A stretch of DNA of 64,000 nt from Anaerolineae bacterium (GTDB lineage: Bacteria > Chloroflexota > Anaerolineae > Promineifilales > Promineifilaceae): positions 1-64,000 of the forward strand of contig JAHDWK010000027.1 in NCBI GenBank assembly GCA_023382655.1, given 5' to 3'. Made by a program: the position numbers and the translations under genes. The notes under the pieces are model-generated. The model searched no databases. It had not been told where the DNA came from and worked only from the letters and a program-made list of their open reading frames with translations. Below are positions 25,132-32,493 of the stretch, one piece after another; the stretch's first letter is position 1, and every line of letters starts with the position of its first letter.

Positions 25132-26958
25132 TCATAAATCCATACTCTTAGTTGTAATCAGGGTAGTGGCGTGGCTGATGAACTCGGCCACAGGCAGCGC
25201 ACCCCGATCTTCCTCGTCGCGGGTGCGGACGGCGACGGCATTGTTTTCCATTTCCTTGTCACCCACCACCAGCATGTAGGGGATTTTTTGCAGTTGGGCG
25301 TTGCGGATTTTTTTGTTCATGCGGTCACTGCTATCATCTACGGCCGTGCGCATTCCCACCGCCCGCAATTGCCGGCTGACCGCGTGGGCATACTCATTAT
25401 GCCGGTCAGCAATGGGCACCACCATCACCTGTACCGGGGCCAGCCACAGCGGAAATGCGCCATTGAAATGCTCAATCAGAATACCCACAAACCGCTCCAT
25501 ACTGCCAAACGGGGCGCGGTGAATCATCACCGGGCGGTGCTTTTGGCCGTCTTCGCCCGTATATTCCAGGTCAAACCGCTCCGGCAGCAGGAAATCTACC
25601 TGCACCGTGCCCAACTGCCATTCCCGCTTCAATACATCGCGGAAAATGAAGTCCAGCTTAGGCCCATAGAACGCCGCTTCGCCTTCTTCAATCGTGTAAT
25701 TCATACCCGCTTTATCAGCCGCCTGGCGAATGGCGTTAATCCCTTTTGCCCACATTTCCGGCGCGCCCGCGTATTTGTCGCTGTTGGGATCATTTGTGCC
25801 TAGCCGGGCGCGGAAGTCGTGGAAACCCATCGTCTGGAAGACAAACTGAATCAGGTCTACCACGCCGATGAACTCCTCTTCCAGTTGGTCGGGCGTCACG
25901 AACAAGTGCGAGTCGTCCACCGTAAAGCCGCGCACTCGCGTCAGTCCCGTCAGTTCGCCGCTCTGTTCATAGCGGTAGACGGTGCCAAATTCGGCCAGAC
26001 GCAGCGGCAGGTCGCGGTAACTACGCGCTTCGCTGCGGTAAATTTCAATGTGGTGCGGGCAGTTCATTGGTTTGAGCATGAACTTTTCCTCGTCCACGTC
26101 TATGGGCGTATACTGGCTGGCTTTGTAGTAGGGGTAATGGCCGCTGGTGATGTACAAATCCAGCTTGCCAATGTGCGGCGTGATCACGGGCAGGTAGCCA
26201 CGTTCCAACTGCGCCTGGCGCAGGAAATTTTCCAGCGTCTCGCGTAGCACCGCGCCTTTGGGCAGCCACAGTGGCAGGCCGGAGCCAACCAGTTGGGAAA
26301 TGTGAAATAGTCCCAACTGTTTGCCCAGGCGGCGATGATCACGCGCTTTGGCTTCTTCCAGCAAGCGCAGGTATTCTTCCAGTTCTTCTTTGTTGTGCCA
26401 GGCCGTGCCGTAAATGCGCTGCAATTGGGGGTTGTGTTCGTCGCCGCGCCAGTACGCGCCGCCGGTACGCAGCAGTTTGACGGCGTTGGCTTTGACTTGT
26501 TTGGTGAAGTTGACGTGTGGCCCACGGCACAAATCCACGAAGTTGCGTTGTTTGTAGATGCTCACTTCCTGAGCGGGTACGGCCGTCGGTTCGCCATTTT
26601 CGTCCAGTTTGCCCGCCGCTAAATCAGCGATCAGTTCCAGTTTGTACGGCTGGTCGGCAAAAAAGACCTGCGCTTCGGGGATGCTCATGGCCGAATGTTC
26701 AAACGGGGCATTTTGTTTGAGCAGTTCTTTCATGCGCTCCTCAATTTGCGCCAGGTTCTCTTCGGAGAAAGTGCGCGGTTTGCCATTTTCTTGGCCCAGA
26801 TCAAAGTCGTAATAAAAGCCATCTTCGATGGGCGGGCCAATGGCTATTTTGGCCTCCGGGAACAGGGCGAGCACCGCCTCGGCCATAACGTGCGTGGCTG
26901 AATGGCGGATGCGGTACAGTTCAGATTGTTCATAGGGAACGTTATTTGCTTCGGACAT
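25132..26958 (-). CDS. thrS: Threonyl-tRNA synthetase, T-box-controlled copy, no TGS domain
   Basis: The 608-residue protein has the editing domain with H19-x-x-x-H23 (R-H-S-A-T-H) and D-L-C-R-G-P-H. The catalytic core has M-N-C-P-H-H, R-V-R-G-F-T-V-D-D-S-H and I-H-R-A-P-F-G-S, and an anticodon-binding domain follows. As in its neighbour, the TGS domain is absent, which is unusual against the 640-residue E. coli enzyme. The ATG at 26958 starts M-S-E-A-N-N and gives a protein that aligns with the other copy. The gene is preceded by a T-box leader with terminator, so it is expected to be induced when uncharged tRNA-Thr accumulates. This is likely the housekeeping copy. Confidence 0.95.
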   Translation of the reverse strand: MSEANNVPYEQSELYRIRHSATHVMAEAVLALFPEAKIAIGPPIEDGFYYDFDLGQENGKPRTFSEENLAQIEERMKELLKQNAPFEHSAMSIPEAQVFFADQPYKLELIADLAAGKLDENGEPTAVPAQEVSIYKQRNFVDLCRGPHVNFTKQVKANAVKLLRTGGAYWRGDEHNPQLQRIYGTAWHNKEELEEYLRLLEEAKARDHRRLGKQLGLFHISQLVGSGLPLWLPKGAVLRETLENFLRQAQLERGYLPVITPHIGKLDLYITSGHYPYYKASQYTPIDVDEEKFMLKPMNCPHHIEIYRSEARSYRDLPLRLAEFGTVYRYEQSGELTGLTRVRGFTVDDSHLFVTPDQLEEEFIGVVDLIQFVFQTMGFHDFRARLGTNDPNSDKYAGAPEMWAKGINAIRQAADKAGMNYTIEEGEAAFYGPKLDFIFRDVLKREWQLGTVQVDFLLPERFDLEYTGEDGQKHRPVMIHRAPFGSMERFVGILIEHFNGAFPLWLAPVQVMVVPIADRHNEYAHAVSRQLRAVGMRTAVDDSSDRMNKKIRNAQLQKIPYMLVVGDKEMENNAVAVRTRDEEDRGALPVAEFISHATTLITTKSMDL

Positions 26959-26991
26959 TTTGTATCTCCAATCTCTAATCTTCAATTTCCC

Positions 26992-27375
26992 AAATAAAAA
27001 CGCCATCACCCACATTGGGGCGATGGCGTGTCGCGGTTCCACCCAAATTCAGTTAGCAGTTGGCGGTTAGCAGTTGGCAGTAAGAAGTTTTATGCAACTG
27101 CTTACAGTTCACTGCTCACTGCTGACTGTTAACTCTCATTGACGGCCGTTAACGGGGCCAACCGGGTTTTCTTACTCAGTTAAAGTAGGGCAGACGCATG
27201 GTCTGCCCTGAGGAGGGCAAACAACACAGTTTGCCCATACCATTCAGAAAACCACTCCTGGGGGGTTTTGGTTAGGGGTGAATGGTGGCGGCTCACAGCC
27301 TACGGCCGTCCACTCTCTGACATCTACCGGCTAACTACTCGTCCCAATCATCGTGTTACAAAGTGCAGTTGTGAG
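26992..27375 (-). promoter_or_regulatory. T-box riboswitch upstream of thrS
   Basis: On the minus strand the conserved T-box GGGTGGAACCGCGA (27031-27044) is followed by a terminator hairpin (27001-27028) and a U-run. Further upstream the leader has AGTAG and AGAGAG followed by GGCTGTGAGCC (27293-27340), as in T-box stem I. ACC triplets near 27270-27290 are candidate Thr specifiers, but I cannot fix which one. The middle of the leader (27048-27132) is a 7-mer repeat array of the AGCAGTT type, which is not part of normal T-boxes. Read-through should depend on uncharged tRNA-Thr. With the promoter next to it, this explains most of the gene-free stretch 26959-27420. Confidence 0.88.
27048..27132. 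repeat. Heptamer array inside the T-box leader
   Basis: AGTTAGCAGTTGGCGGTTAGCAGT and inverted ACTGCTCACTGCTGACTG units form an imperfect long hairpin between the stem I region and the T-box antiterminator. It begins only four bases upstream of the T-box sequence when read on the transcript. Confidence 0.8.
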
Positions 27376-27381
27376 ATGCTG

Positions 27382-27409
27382 ATTATAAAACCGATAGCCA
27401 TGATGTCAA
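27382..27409 (-). promoter_or_regulatory. Consensus sigma-70 promoter of the T-box thrS
   Basis: Minus-strand TTGACA (27404-27409) and TATAAT (27382-27387) are both perfect consensus boxes with 16-bp spacing. They lie just before the T-box stem I. The start site would be near 27375, giving a leader of about 415 nt. Between this promoter and the sigma gene (27410-27544) is another short tandem repeat (TTCGGGCTTCGG type). Confidence 0.88.
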
Positions 27410-27544
27410 GCCTTTGATCCGAAATTCGAGGTCGGAAGTCCGACATCCGACTTCGAGCTTCGGGCTTCGGTTTACGGATTGCTGACAACGGTCGCAACCT
27501 TTGCTGGTATACTGCGTATTTATGGGCAGTCAGGAGAGAAAACG

Positions 27545-28132
27545 TTGAACAGCGATGAAATTGTCTGGCTCGAAAGAGCAATGGAAGGCGATAAAGAAGC
27601 CTTCGGCCAAATTATTGAGGCATACCAGGGGCCGGTTTATAACCTGGCGTATCGTATGTTAAATAATTCCAACGAAGCAGAAGAAGCGGCTCAAGAAGCC
27701 TTTATTCGCGCGTATACCCGGCTGGACAGCTATAACCCGGAGCGCAAATTTAGCACCTGGCTGCTTTCTATCACCTCTAACTACTGCATTGACATCATCC
27801 GCAAACGGCGGGCAATCTTGCTTTCTATTGATGAACCGTTAGCGCCCCATCCGGCGTTGATGTCAGAAAAGTCGGCCGGGCCGGAAGGTCAAATGATGCA
27901 GAGCGAAGAACAACGGCTGGTGCAAACATTGCTGGCAGAACTGGAACCGGATTACCGACAAGCAGTGGTATTGCGCTACTGGTATGACCTTTCTTATGAA
28001 GAGATTGCGGAAGTGACCAATTCGACGGTAAGCGCCATTAAGTCACGGCTGTTCCGCGCCCGCCGCTATCTGGCAGATTTGGGCGTAGCGGCTGGTTTGG
28101 AACCGATTGATGTTCCGGGCATGATGGTTTGA
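27545..28132 (+). CDS. ECF-type RNA polymerase sigma factor
   Basis: This is an extracytoplasmic-function sigma factor that redirects RNA polymerase. Region 2 is seen as V-Y-N-L-A-Y-R-M-L-N-N-S-N-E-A-E-E-A-A-Q-E-A-F-I-R-A-Y followed by F-S-T-W-L-L-S-I. Region 4 is Y-R-Q-A-V-V-L-R-Y-W-Y-D-L-S-Y-E-E-I-A-E-V-T with a helix-turn-helix. The TTG at 27545 is chosen because AGGAGA precedes it at proper spacing; upstream ATG frames lack this. The length is 195 residues. A zinc-finger anti-sigma gene follows 63 bp later, the usual cognate arrangement. Confidence 0.93.
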   Translation: MNSDEIVWLERAMEGDKEAFGQIIEAYQGPVYNLAYRMLNNSNEAEEAAQEAFIRAYTRLDSYNPERKFSTWLLSITSNYCIDIIRKRRAILLSIDEPLAPHPALMSEKSAGPEGQMMQSEEQRLVQTLLAELEPDYRQAVVLRYWYDLSYEEIAEVTNSTVSAIKSRLFRARRYLADLGVAAGLEPIDVPGMMV

Positions 28133-28195
28133 GTCTTAAGACCTGACAGGTTTGATGGTGATAGTATGCGAAATTCAGAGAATGGGAGTAATGGT

Positions 28196-28741
28196 ATGGA
28201 ACATGAAGATTTTTATGGGCTGATGATGGACGCGCTCGATGGTGAGCTTTTGGCAGATGAACAGACACTGTTGGAATCTCACCTGCGCGCGTGTCCGGAT
28301 TGTATGCGTGAGTGGCAGGCGATAAGCGCCATTGATGCGCTGTTCCGGCGTTCACCGATGCTCAGTCCAGCGGCCGATTTTACACAGCGCACATTGGCAC
28401 GTTTGCCCAACCGGCGCGTGCGGTTGTGGCTGATGGGGCTGGTGTATGTGGCGCTGATGGTGGCCGGGTTGCTGCCGGTATTGGTGGTGGTGGGCACGGC
28501 CGTATTATTGGCAGCCTCATTGGGTGAACCGGCGGCGGTCAACAGCGGGCTGCAACTGTTGACCAGGGGCATACAATTGATGGGCGCAGTTGCCGGAGCG
28601 CTGCTGAATGGCGCGGCGCGGTTGATTATTGACCAGCCATCTATTATGGGCTGGATGCTGGTGATGGTGGGCATTGTGTTTTTATGGAGCGGTGTTTACC
28701 GGCAAATGCTCAACGTATCAGCACAAAGACAAATTTCCTAA
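28196..28741 (+). CDS. Zinc-finger membrane anti-sigma factor
   Basis: The N-terminus has the ZAS motif H29-x-x-x-C33-x-x-C36 (S-H-L-R-A-C-P-D-C) in a helical domain that would bind the sigma factor encoded just upstream. Hydrophobic segments follow at about 73-108 and 148-168, so the protein is membrane-anchored and could release sigma in response to an envelope signal. The ATG at 28196 is favoured by GGGAG upstream; an ATG at 28166 has no clear ribosome binding site. The length is 181 residues. Confidence 0.87.
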   Translation: MEHEDFYGLMMDALDGELLADEQTLLESHLRACPDCMREWQAISAIDALFRRSPMLSPAADFTQRTLARLPNRRVRLWLMGLVYVALMVAGLLPVLVVVGTAVLLAASLGEPAAVNSGLQLLTRGIQLMGAVAGALLNGAARLIIDQPSIMGWMLVMVGIVFLWSGVYRQMLNVSAQRQIS

Positions 28742-28760
28742 AACGGGGGTTAGCTTAACC

Positions 28761-29852
28761 ATGAAACGATTTCTACTATTTCTGATCCTGATTCTATTTT
28801 TGGTGTTGACGCCAACCGGCGTCATCCTGGCTCAAAGTGAGGGCTTAACGGTGGCTGCCGGGGAGACAGCCGATGAGGTGGTCTTGTTTGAAGGCAACCT
28901 GACGGTGGAGGCTGGCGGCACGGTAAAGGGGGATGTGACCCTGTTTTCCGGCGACGCTCACATTGCCGGTACAGTGAAGGGGGCCGTGGTGTTGTTTGAT
29001 GGCGATCTGGTGGCGGAAGAAACGGCCGTTATCAGCGGTGATTGTGTCATCATGTCTGGCAACATAACAGATCAGACCACTACCGGATTGAACTGCACCA
29101 ATTTTGAAAACTTCGCCCCGGCGTTGAGCGGTGTGCTCAACAATATCCCGGCATTGCCACCTGTGCCGGCCATCCCGCCCATTCCACCTATACCGGCCGC
29201 ACCAACGCCGCCATTGGCAATAGAGACACATCAAGAAACCAGCTTCATTGGCAATGTAGTAGGCGCTGTTTTCCGCAGTCTGTTGTTTGGGGTGCTGGCC
29301 TTTGTGGCGGCAACGCTGTTCCCGCGCCATCTGACACGGGTGGAACAAACGGCCCGAGAAAAACCGTTTGCCAGTGGTACGGTTGGCTTCTTGACCTCAC
29401 TGGCGGTGCCTATTTTGCTACTGCTGCTCAGCCCGATCCTCTTTGTCCTGGCTTTTATTTGCGGGTTGGGCGTACTGCTGGCGGTGGCGGTAGTGTTGGG
29501 TTATGTCACAGCCCTGGCTGTTGGTTGGTTTGCCGTTGGTCATTTGTTAGGCCAGCGGATGGCGGAGTGGCTGAATATGAAGAACCGCTCGCTGCCCTGG
29601 GTCACGGCCGTAGGCACAGCCACGCTCACCCTGGTCTTGGGTCTGCTGGGCGCCGTTCCCTTTGTTATTGGCGAAGGGTTGGCCGGGTTCCTGATTGCCT
29701 GCCTGGGCTTGGGGGCGGTGGCGCTGACGAAGTTTGGCACACGGCCGTACCCCCTGTTGGATGAAGGCATCCGCATTTTATCGGCGGAGAATAGTGATAA
29801 GGTGACGGCCGTACTGAACACGTTGCCCGAAGATGATGTACGTCTGAAGTAA
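28761..29852 (+). CDS. Exported polymer-forming (bactofilin-like) membrane protein
   Basis: A signal peptide (residues 1-25, ending I-L-A-Q) is followed by about 80 residues of short beta repeats: V-V-L-F-E-G-N-L-T-V-E-A-G-G-T-V-K-G-D-V-T-L-F-S with variations. These resemble the right-handed helix of bactofilin or polymer-forming proteins. A proline-rich linker (P-P-V-P-A-I-P-P-I-P-P-I-P) leads to a C-terminal membrane part with four to five helices. It is the third gene of the sigma / anti-sigma operon, starting 19 bp after the anti-sigma stop, so it may be both target and part of an envelope stress circuit. The exact function is unknown. Confidence 0.75.
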   Translation: MKRFLLFLILILFLVLTPTGVILAQSEGLTVAAGETADEVVLFEGNLTVEAGGTVKGDVTLFSGDAHIAGTVKGAVVLFDGDLVAEETAVISGDCVIMSGNITDQTTTGLNCTNFENFAPALSGVLNNIPALPPVPAIPPIPPIPAAPTPPLAIETHQETSFIGNVVGAVFRSLLFGVLAFVAATLFPRHLTRVEQTAREKPFASGTVGFLTSLAVPILLLLLSPILFVLAFICGLGVLLAVAVVLGYVTALAVGWFAVGHLLGQRMAEWLNMKNRSLPWVTAVGTATLTLVLGLLGAVPFVIGEGLAGFLIACLGLGAVALTKFGTRPYPLLDEGIRILSAENSDKVTAVLNTLPEDDVRLK

Positions 29853-29887
29853 GGCATTTGTACACAAGGGTTGTTAACCGCTTTTGT

Positions 29888-29933
29888 TGGAGATGAAGAG
29901 ATTGGGAGATTGAATCATCCAATCTCTTTCCAA
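29888..29933. terminator. Hairpin between convergent genes
   Basis: AGAGATTGG (29897-29905) pairs with CCAATCTCT (29919-29927), with GTTGGA/TCCAAC outside. It separates the bactofilin-like gene from the convergent GT4 gene and may end both transcripts. The surrounding AGATTGG units are again repeat-like. Confidence 0.5.
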
Positions 29934-30039
29934 CTAACTAATCACCCAACCACCCCATTATCTTTTCATAAATGGGCTGACCCAGAACGGAAGTTTCCCC
30001 TATGCTTCGCTCCCCCAGTGCAGCGACAATTCTGCTTGA

Positions 30040-31212
30040 TTATTCAATACTTTCCCGACTGTCAAAATTACTCGCTTTGACCAAAACGACAAACTTTTCT
30101 TCCCACAATTTCCAGGAAAAAGCACCTTTTCCCTGCACGATAAATTGCTGGAATTTGATGCCCAGGTCTTGCGCAAAGAAACGTAAAAGGGCCTCTGCCA
30201 GGGCTACCGTATTCTCTGGAGGAATGACCAGCCCAGTACGGCCGTGCATAACCACCTCCCCCAATCCCCCCACATTCGTCGTAATTACCGGCTTGCCGCG
30301 ACCAAAAGCCAGTTGGATAACGGCGCTCTGCGTGGCCGAGCGGTACGGTAACACCACCACATCACAGCGGTCAATGCAGGCCGCCAGTTGTTCGTCGGCT
30401 ATATATTCATTCCAGATGGTGACACAGTCATTCAAACCAAGCCGGTCAATTTGCTGACGGTACTGAGTTTCGCCGCCTTGCCAGAATTCACCTGCTACCA
30501 GCAGATGCAACGGCCGTTCCCCAACCGCAATTGCCATCGCCTCTAACAAAATATCTAAGCCTTTATACGGCCGTACCAATCCACAGAACAGCAGCAATGG
30601 CCGGTCCGTTGGCAGTGTCACCGGCAGTTCAATCTGGCTGGTATCGGCAATGCCTAACTCGGCATACGTCGGCAGCGGCGTCACTTGAATCCGCGCCTGG
30701 GGTAAAATCTCCTGCAAAATGCGCTCATCTGCTTGCGAATGCACAATGAACCCATCACCCTGACCACACGCCAGCCGGAACATCCCCGGCAGCAACCGTT
30801 GGCTCAATTTTCCCTGCTCATGGGGTAAAACGTTGTGGCAAATGAAAATCAGCTTTGGCGGGTCGGGCAGCCGCTTGATGCCCCGGCTCAACGCGGCCCA
30901 CACCGGCACAAAATAGGGATGCCACCAGGGTATAATGACCACATCAGGCTGCCAGACTTGCAGGCGTTTTAGTGTGCGGCGCCAACTCAACGGATTGAGG
31001 GGATCGAGAATATATTCCGCTTCGGTCTGCAACGGCCGTTTGCTCGGATCCTTATCGCTCTTCCCCGGAAATAACAAGCGTGGATACTGGCGGGAAAAAG
31101 ATAGCAGCAGTACCTGATTCTTTTCACGCAAGTGCCGCGCCAATAGCGTATTGTAATGAGCAATGCCACCACGATAGGGGTATGTTGGTCCAATGAGGGC
31201 AAAACGACTCAT
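30040..31212 (-). CDS. Glycosyltransferase family 4
   Basis: This 390-residue retaining glycosyltransferase of the GT-B fold starts with G-P-T-Y-P-Y-R-G-G-I-A-H-Y, the acceptor-side glycine loop. The C-terminal donor domain has L-L-F-C-G-L-V-R-P-Y-K-G-L-D-I-L-L-E-A and the E-x7-E-like segment ending G-K-P-V-I-T-T-N-V-G-G-L-G-E-V-V. There is no membrane helix. Family members build surface polysaccharides or glycolipids. It stands alone, with a truncated P-loop remnant just upstream. Confidence 0.92.
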   Translation of the reverse strand: MSRFALIGPTYPYRGGIAHYNTLLARHLREKNQVLLLSFSRQYPRLLFPGKSDKDPSKRPLQTEAEYILDPLNPLSWRRTLKRLQVWQPDVVIIPWWHPYFVPVWAALSRGIKRLPDPPKLIFICHNVLPHEQGKLSQRLLPGMFRLACGQGDGFIVHSQADERILQEILPQARIQVTPLPTYAELGIADTSQIELPVTLPTDRPLLLFCGLVRPYKGLDILLEAMAIAVGERPLHLLVAGEFWQGGETQYRQQIDRLGLNDCVTIWNEYIADEQLAACIDRCDVVVLPYRSATQSAVIQLAFGRGKPVITTNVGGLGEVVMHGRTGLVIPPENTVALAEALLRFFAQDLGIKFQQFIVQGKGAFSWKLWEEKFVVLVKASNFDSRESIE

Positions 31213-31221
31213 AAGCGGAAA

Positions 31222-31377
31222 TTATAGAGGTAAGCTGAGGTATTCCGGTTTTTGGTACGGCCGTTCCACCTGATCCAGTGACACAAACGGCCAACCCAAC
31301 GCCTCCGCCAGCAGTTTCCCCACCGTAGATTTCCTGGCAAAAAGCGGCCCTATCAAAATGATAGGCTCTTCATTCAT
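31222..31377 (-). pseudogene. Truncated P-loop kinase remnant
   Basis: The 51-residue frame P-I-I-L-I-G-P-L-F-A-R-K-S-T-V-G-K-L-L-A-E-A-L-G-W-P-F-V-S-L-D aligns by eye with the start of shikimate kinase-type proteins. It stops after about a quarter of their length. The Walker A also has R where the family has G before K-S-T. It ends 9 bp before the GT4 start. It is probably a decayed gene, or possibly a small leader protein. Confidence 0.5.
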
Positions 31378-31883
31378 TGTAATAACCGACCTATAAACTT
31401 CAGGAGGGTGGAGAAAAAGAGTACACAAAATAACAAAATCCAAACAGGAGATAGAAAACGCGCCATATGGAAATCCATTTTATAGCGCCAACGCCAGTTG
31501 ATTATGCTCCAACGCCCGTTGATTATGCGCCAACGCCAGTAGCCTACACCACCAAATCCACCGAAAAATCCACCGAATCTCCCCATAGCCGTGAAAAAAC
31601 GATGTGGATTATTGGTTCGCCACGCCACAGTCATGATGACTCCAAAGTAGATGATGCCACTTATACTTACTATCAAGAGTCCAATTAATGTCAGAATGGA
31701 TCGTTGTGTCCAGATATTGTTGTTAACATGCTCAAACTGTACGTTTTGCCAGGTCATATCAACACCAACCAGAGCAAAACCCAAGAATAGGCCAACAATT
31801 GAAAGCCGAAAAAGTTTCTTGAGTCGTTTAACATGTATATGGAGGCTCAACCTCTTTATTTCTGACAATGCCTCTTTAAACAT
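31374..31883 (-). CDS. Small membrane protein with repeat-derived insertion, unknown function
   Basis: The 169-residue protein has a basic amphipathic start and hydrophobic segments near residues 27-45, 63-88 and 148-165. Between the second and third segments, 21-nt repeats (31487-31546) are translated as W-R-W-R-I-I-N-G-R-W-S-I-I-N-W-R-W-R. The repeat is three 7-mer units long, so it keeps frame. I do not recognise the family. Its stop overlaps the start of the kinase remnant by a few bases. Confidence 0.5.
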   Translation of the reverse strand: MFKEALSEIKRLSLHIHVKRLKKLFRLSIVGLFLGFALVGVDMTWQNVQFEHVNNNIWTQRSILTLIGLLIVSISGIIYFGVIMTVAWRTNNPHRFFTAMGRFGGFFGGFGGVGYWRWRIINGRWSIINWRWRYKMDFHMARFLSPVWILLFCVLFFSTLLKFIGRLLQ

Positions 31884-31892
31884 TTCAACTAT

Positions 31893-31992
31893 CGTTCATA
31901 CTGCCGGCTGGCAGCTAACCAGCGTTCAACGGTTTGGATGGGCTGCCCTTTGCGCGGCGTAGTCGGCGATGTGATTGGCGCTGACACGGCCG
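31893..31992 (-). pseudogene. Decayed second copy of the metH 3' end
   Basis: This stretch aligns over about 100 bp with the metH 3' end at 32501-32602, with clear divergence and a 2-nt length difference. Translated in two frames it gives V-S-A-N-H-I-A-D-Y-A and, after a frameshift, K-G-Q-P-I-Q-T-V-E-R-W-L-A. These match V-N-A-D-Q-V-A-D-Y-A and K-G-Q-P-I-Q-A-T-E-R-W-L-A of MetH. It lies on the far side of hicBA, so the toxin-antitoxin pair is bracketed by two metH tails in direct orientation. Confidence 0.85.
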
Positions 31993-31997
31993 TAACC

Positions 31998-32216
31998 TCA
32001 AAGCTGTTCCCATTCCTCCCGGCTGATGCCTGCCTGGCGCAAAATTCGTGATAATAACGCTGCACTAATATCCCCGCCATGCGGGTTGGGAATAACCAGG
32101 CGAACTTCTCCCCTGACCATGTATTGGTGTTTGCCACCAGAGTATGGCCCCTCAAATCCGGCACTGCGAAGAGCCTTTATTAGCTTTTGGCGGGCAATTG
32201 GCGCAAAGTGAGGCAT
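31998..32216 (-). CDS. hicA: HicA-family mRNA interferase toxin
   Basis: The 72-residue protein has the small dsRBD-like HicA fold. It begins with K-L-I-K-A-L-R-S-A-G-F, then the catalytic histidine segment S-G-G-K-H-Q-Y-M-V, and ends with L-L-S-R-I-L-R-Q-A-G-I-S. HicA toxins cleave mRNA in the cytoplasm. Its start overlaps the stop of the upstream hicB by one base (TGATG), so the two are co-translated. The antitoxin-first order differs from the classic hicAB order but is common. Confidence 0.9.
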   Translation of the reverse strand: MPHFAPIARQKLIKALRSAGFEGPYSGGKHQYMVRGEVRLVIPNPHGGDISAALLSRILRQAGISREEWEQL

Positions 32217-32458
32217 CAGACAGTTTCGGGAATAACATCTAGTTGTAACCCATTAACAACGGGCAAAGTATGTCCCAGGCGCAAACCTAATACGATCCAA
32301 CCTTCCAGCACTTCCTGTAATTCTTCGCGGCAGACGTCCAGACTGTCCGCATTGGCGTATACTCCTTGAAAACCGGGAATTTCGCCATAGAAACTGCCGT
32401 CTTCTAGTATTTCGTAAGTCGCCTGCCGCATAGCCGTCTGAATGTAAGTGGTTATCAT
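32216..32458 (-). CDS. hicB: HicB-family antitoxin
   Basis: The 80-residue protein matches the partial RNase H-like fold of short HicB antitoxins: Y-E-I-L-E-D-G-S-F-Y-G-E-I-P-G-F-Q-G-V-Y-A, then L-Q-E-V-L-E-G-W-I-V-L-G-L-R. It lacks the C-terminal DNA-binding domain of longer HicB proteins, so autoregulation may need another factor. AGAGGTGC precedes the ATG. It lies 35 bp after the metH stop and probably reads from the metH transcript or a promoter in that gap. Confidence 0.9.
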   Translation of the reverse strand: MITTYIQTAMRQATYEILEDGSFYGEIPGFQGVYANADSLDVCREELQEVLEGWIVLGLRLGHTLPVVNGLQLDVIPETV

Positions 32459-32493
32459 TTTGCACCTCTTTCAATATACAGAAGTCGTTAGCA

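Noticed and set aside
31889..32164. Separate 91-residue protein
   Set aside because: The frame is antisense or out of frame to hicA in its first part and joins the decayed metH tail in its second, so it is not a real gene.
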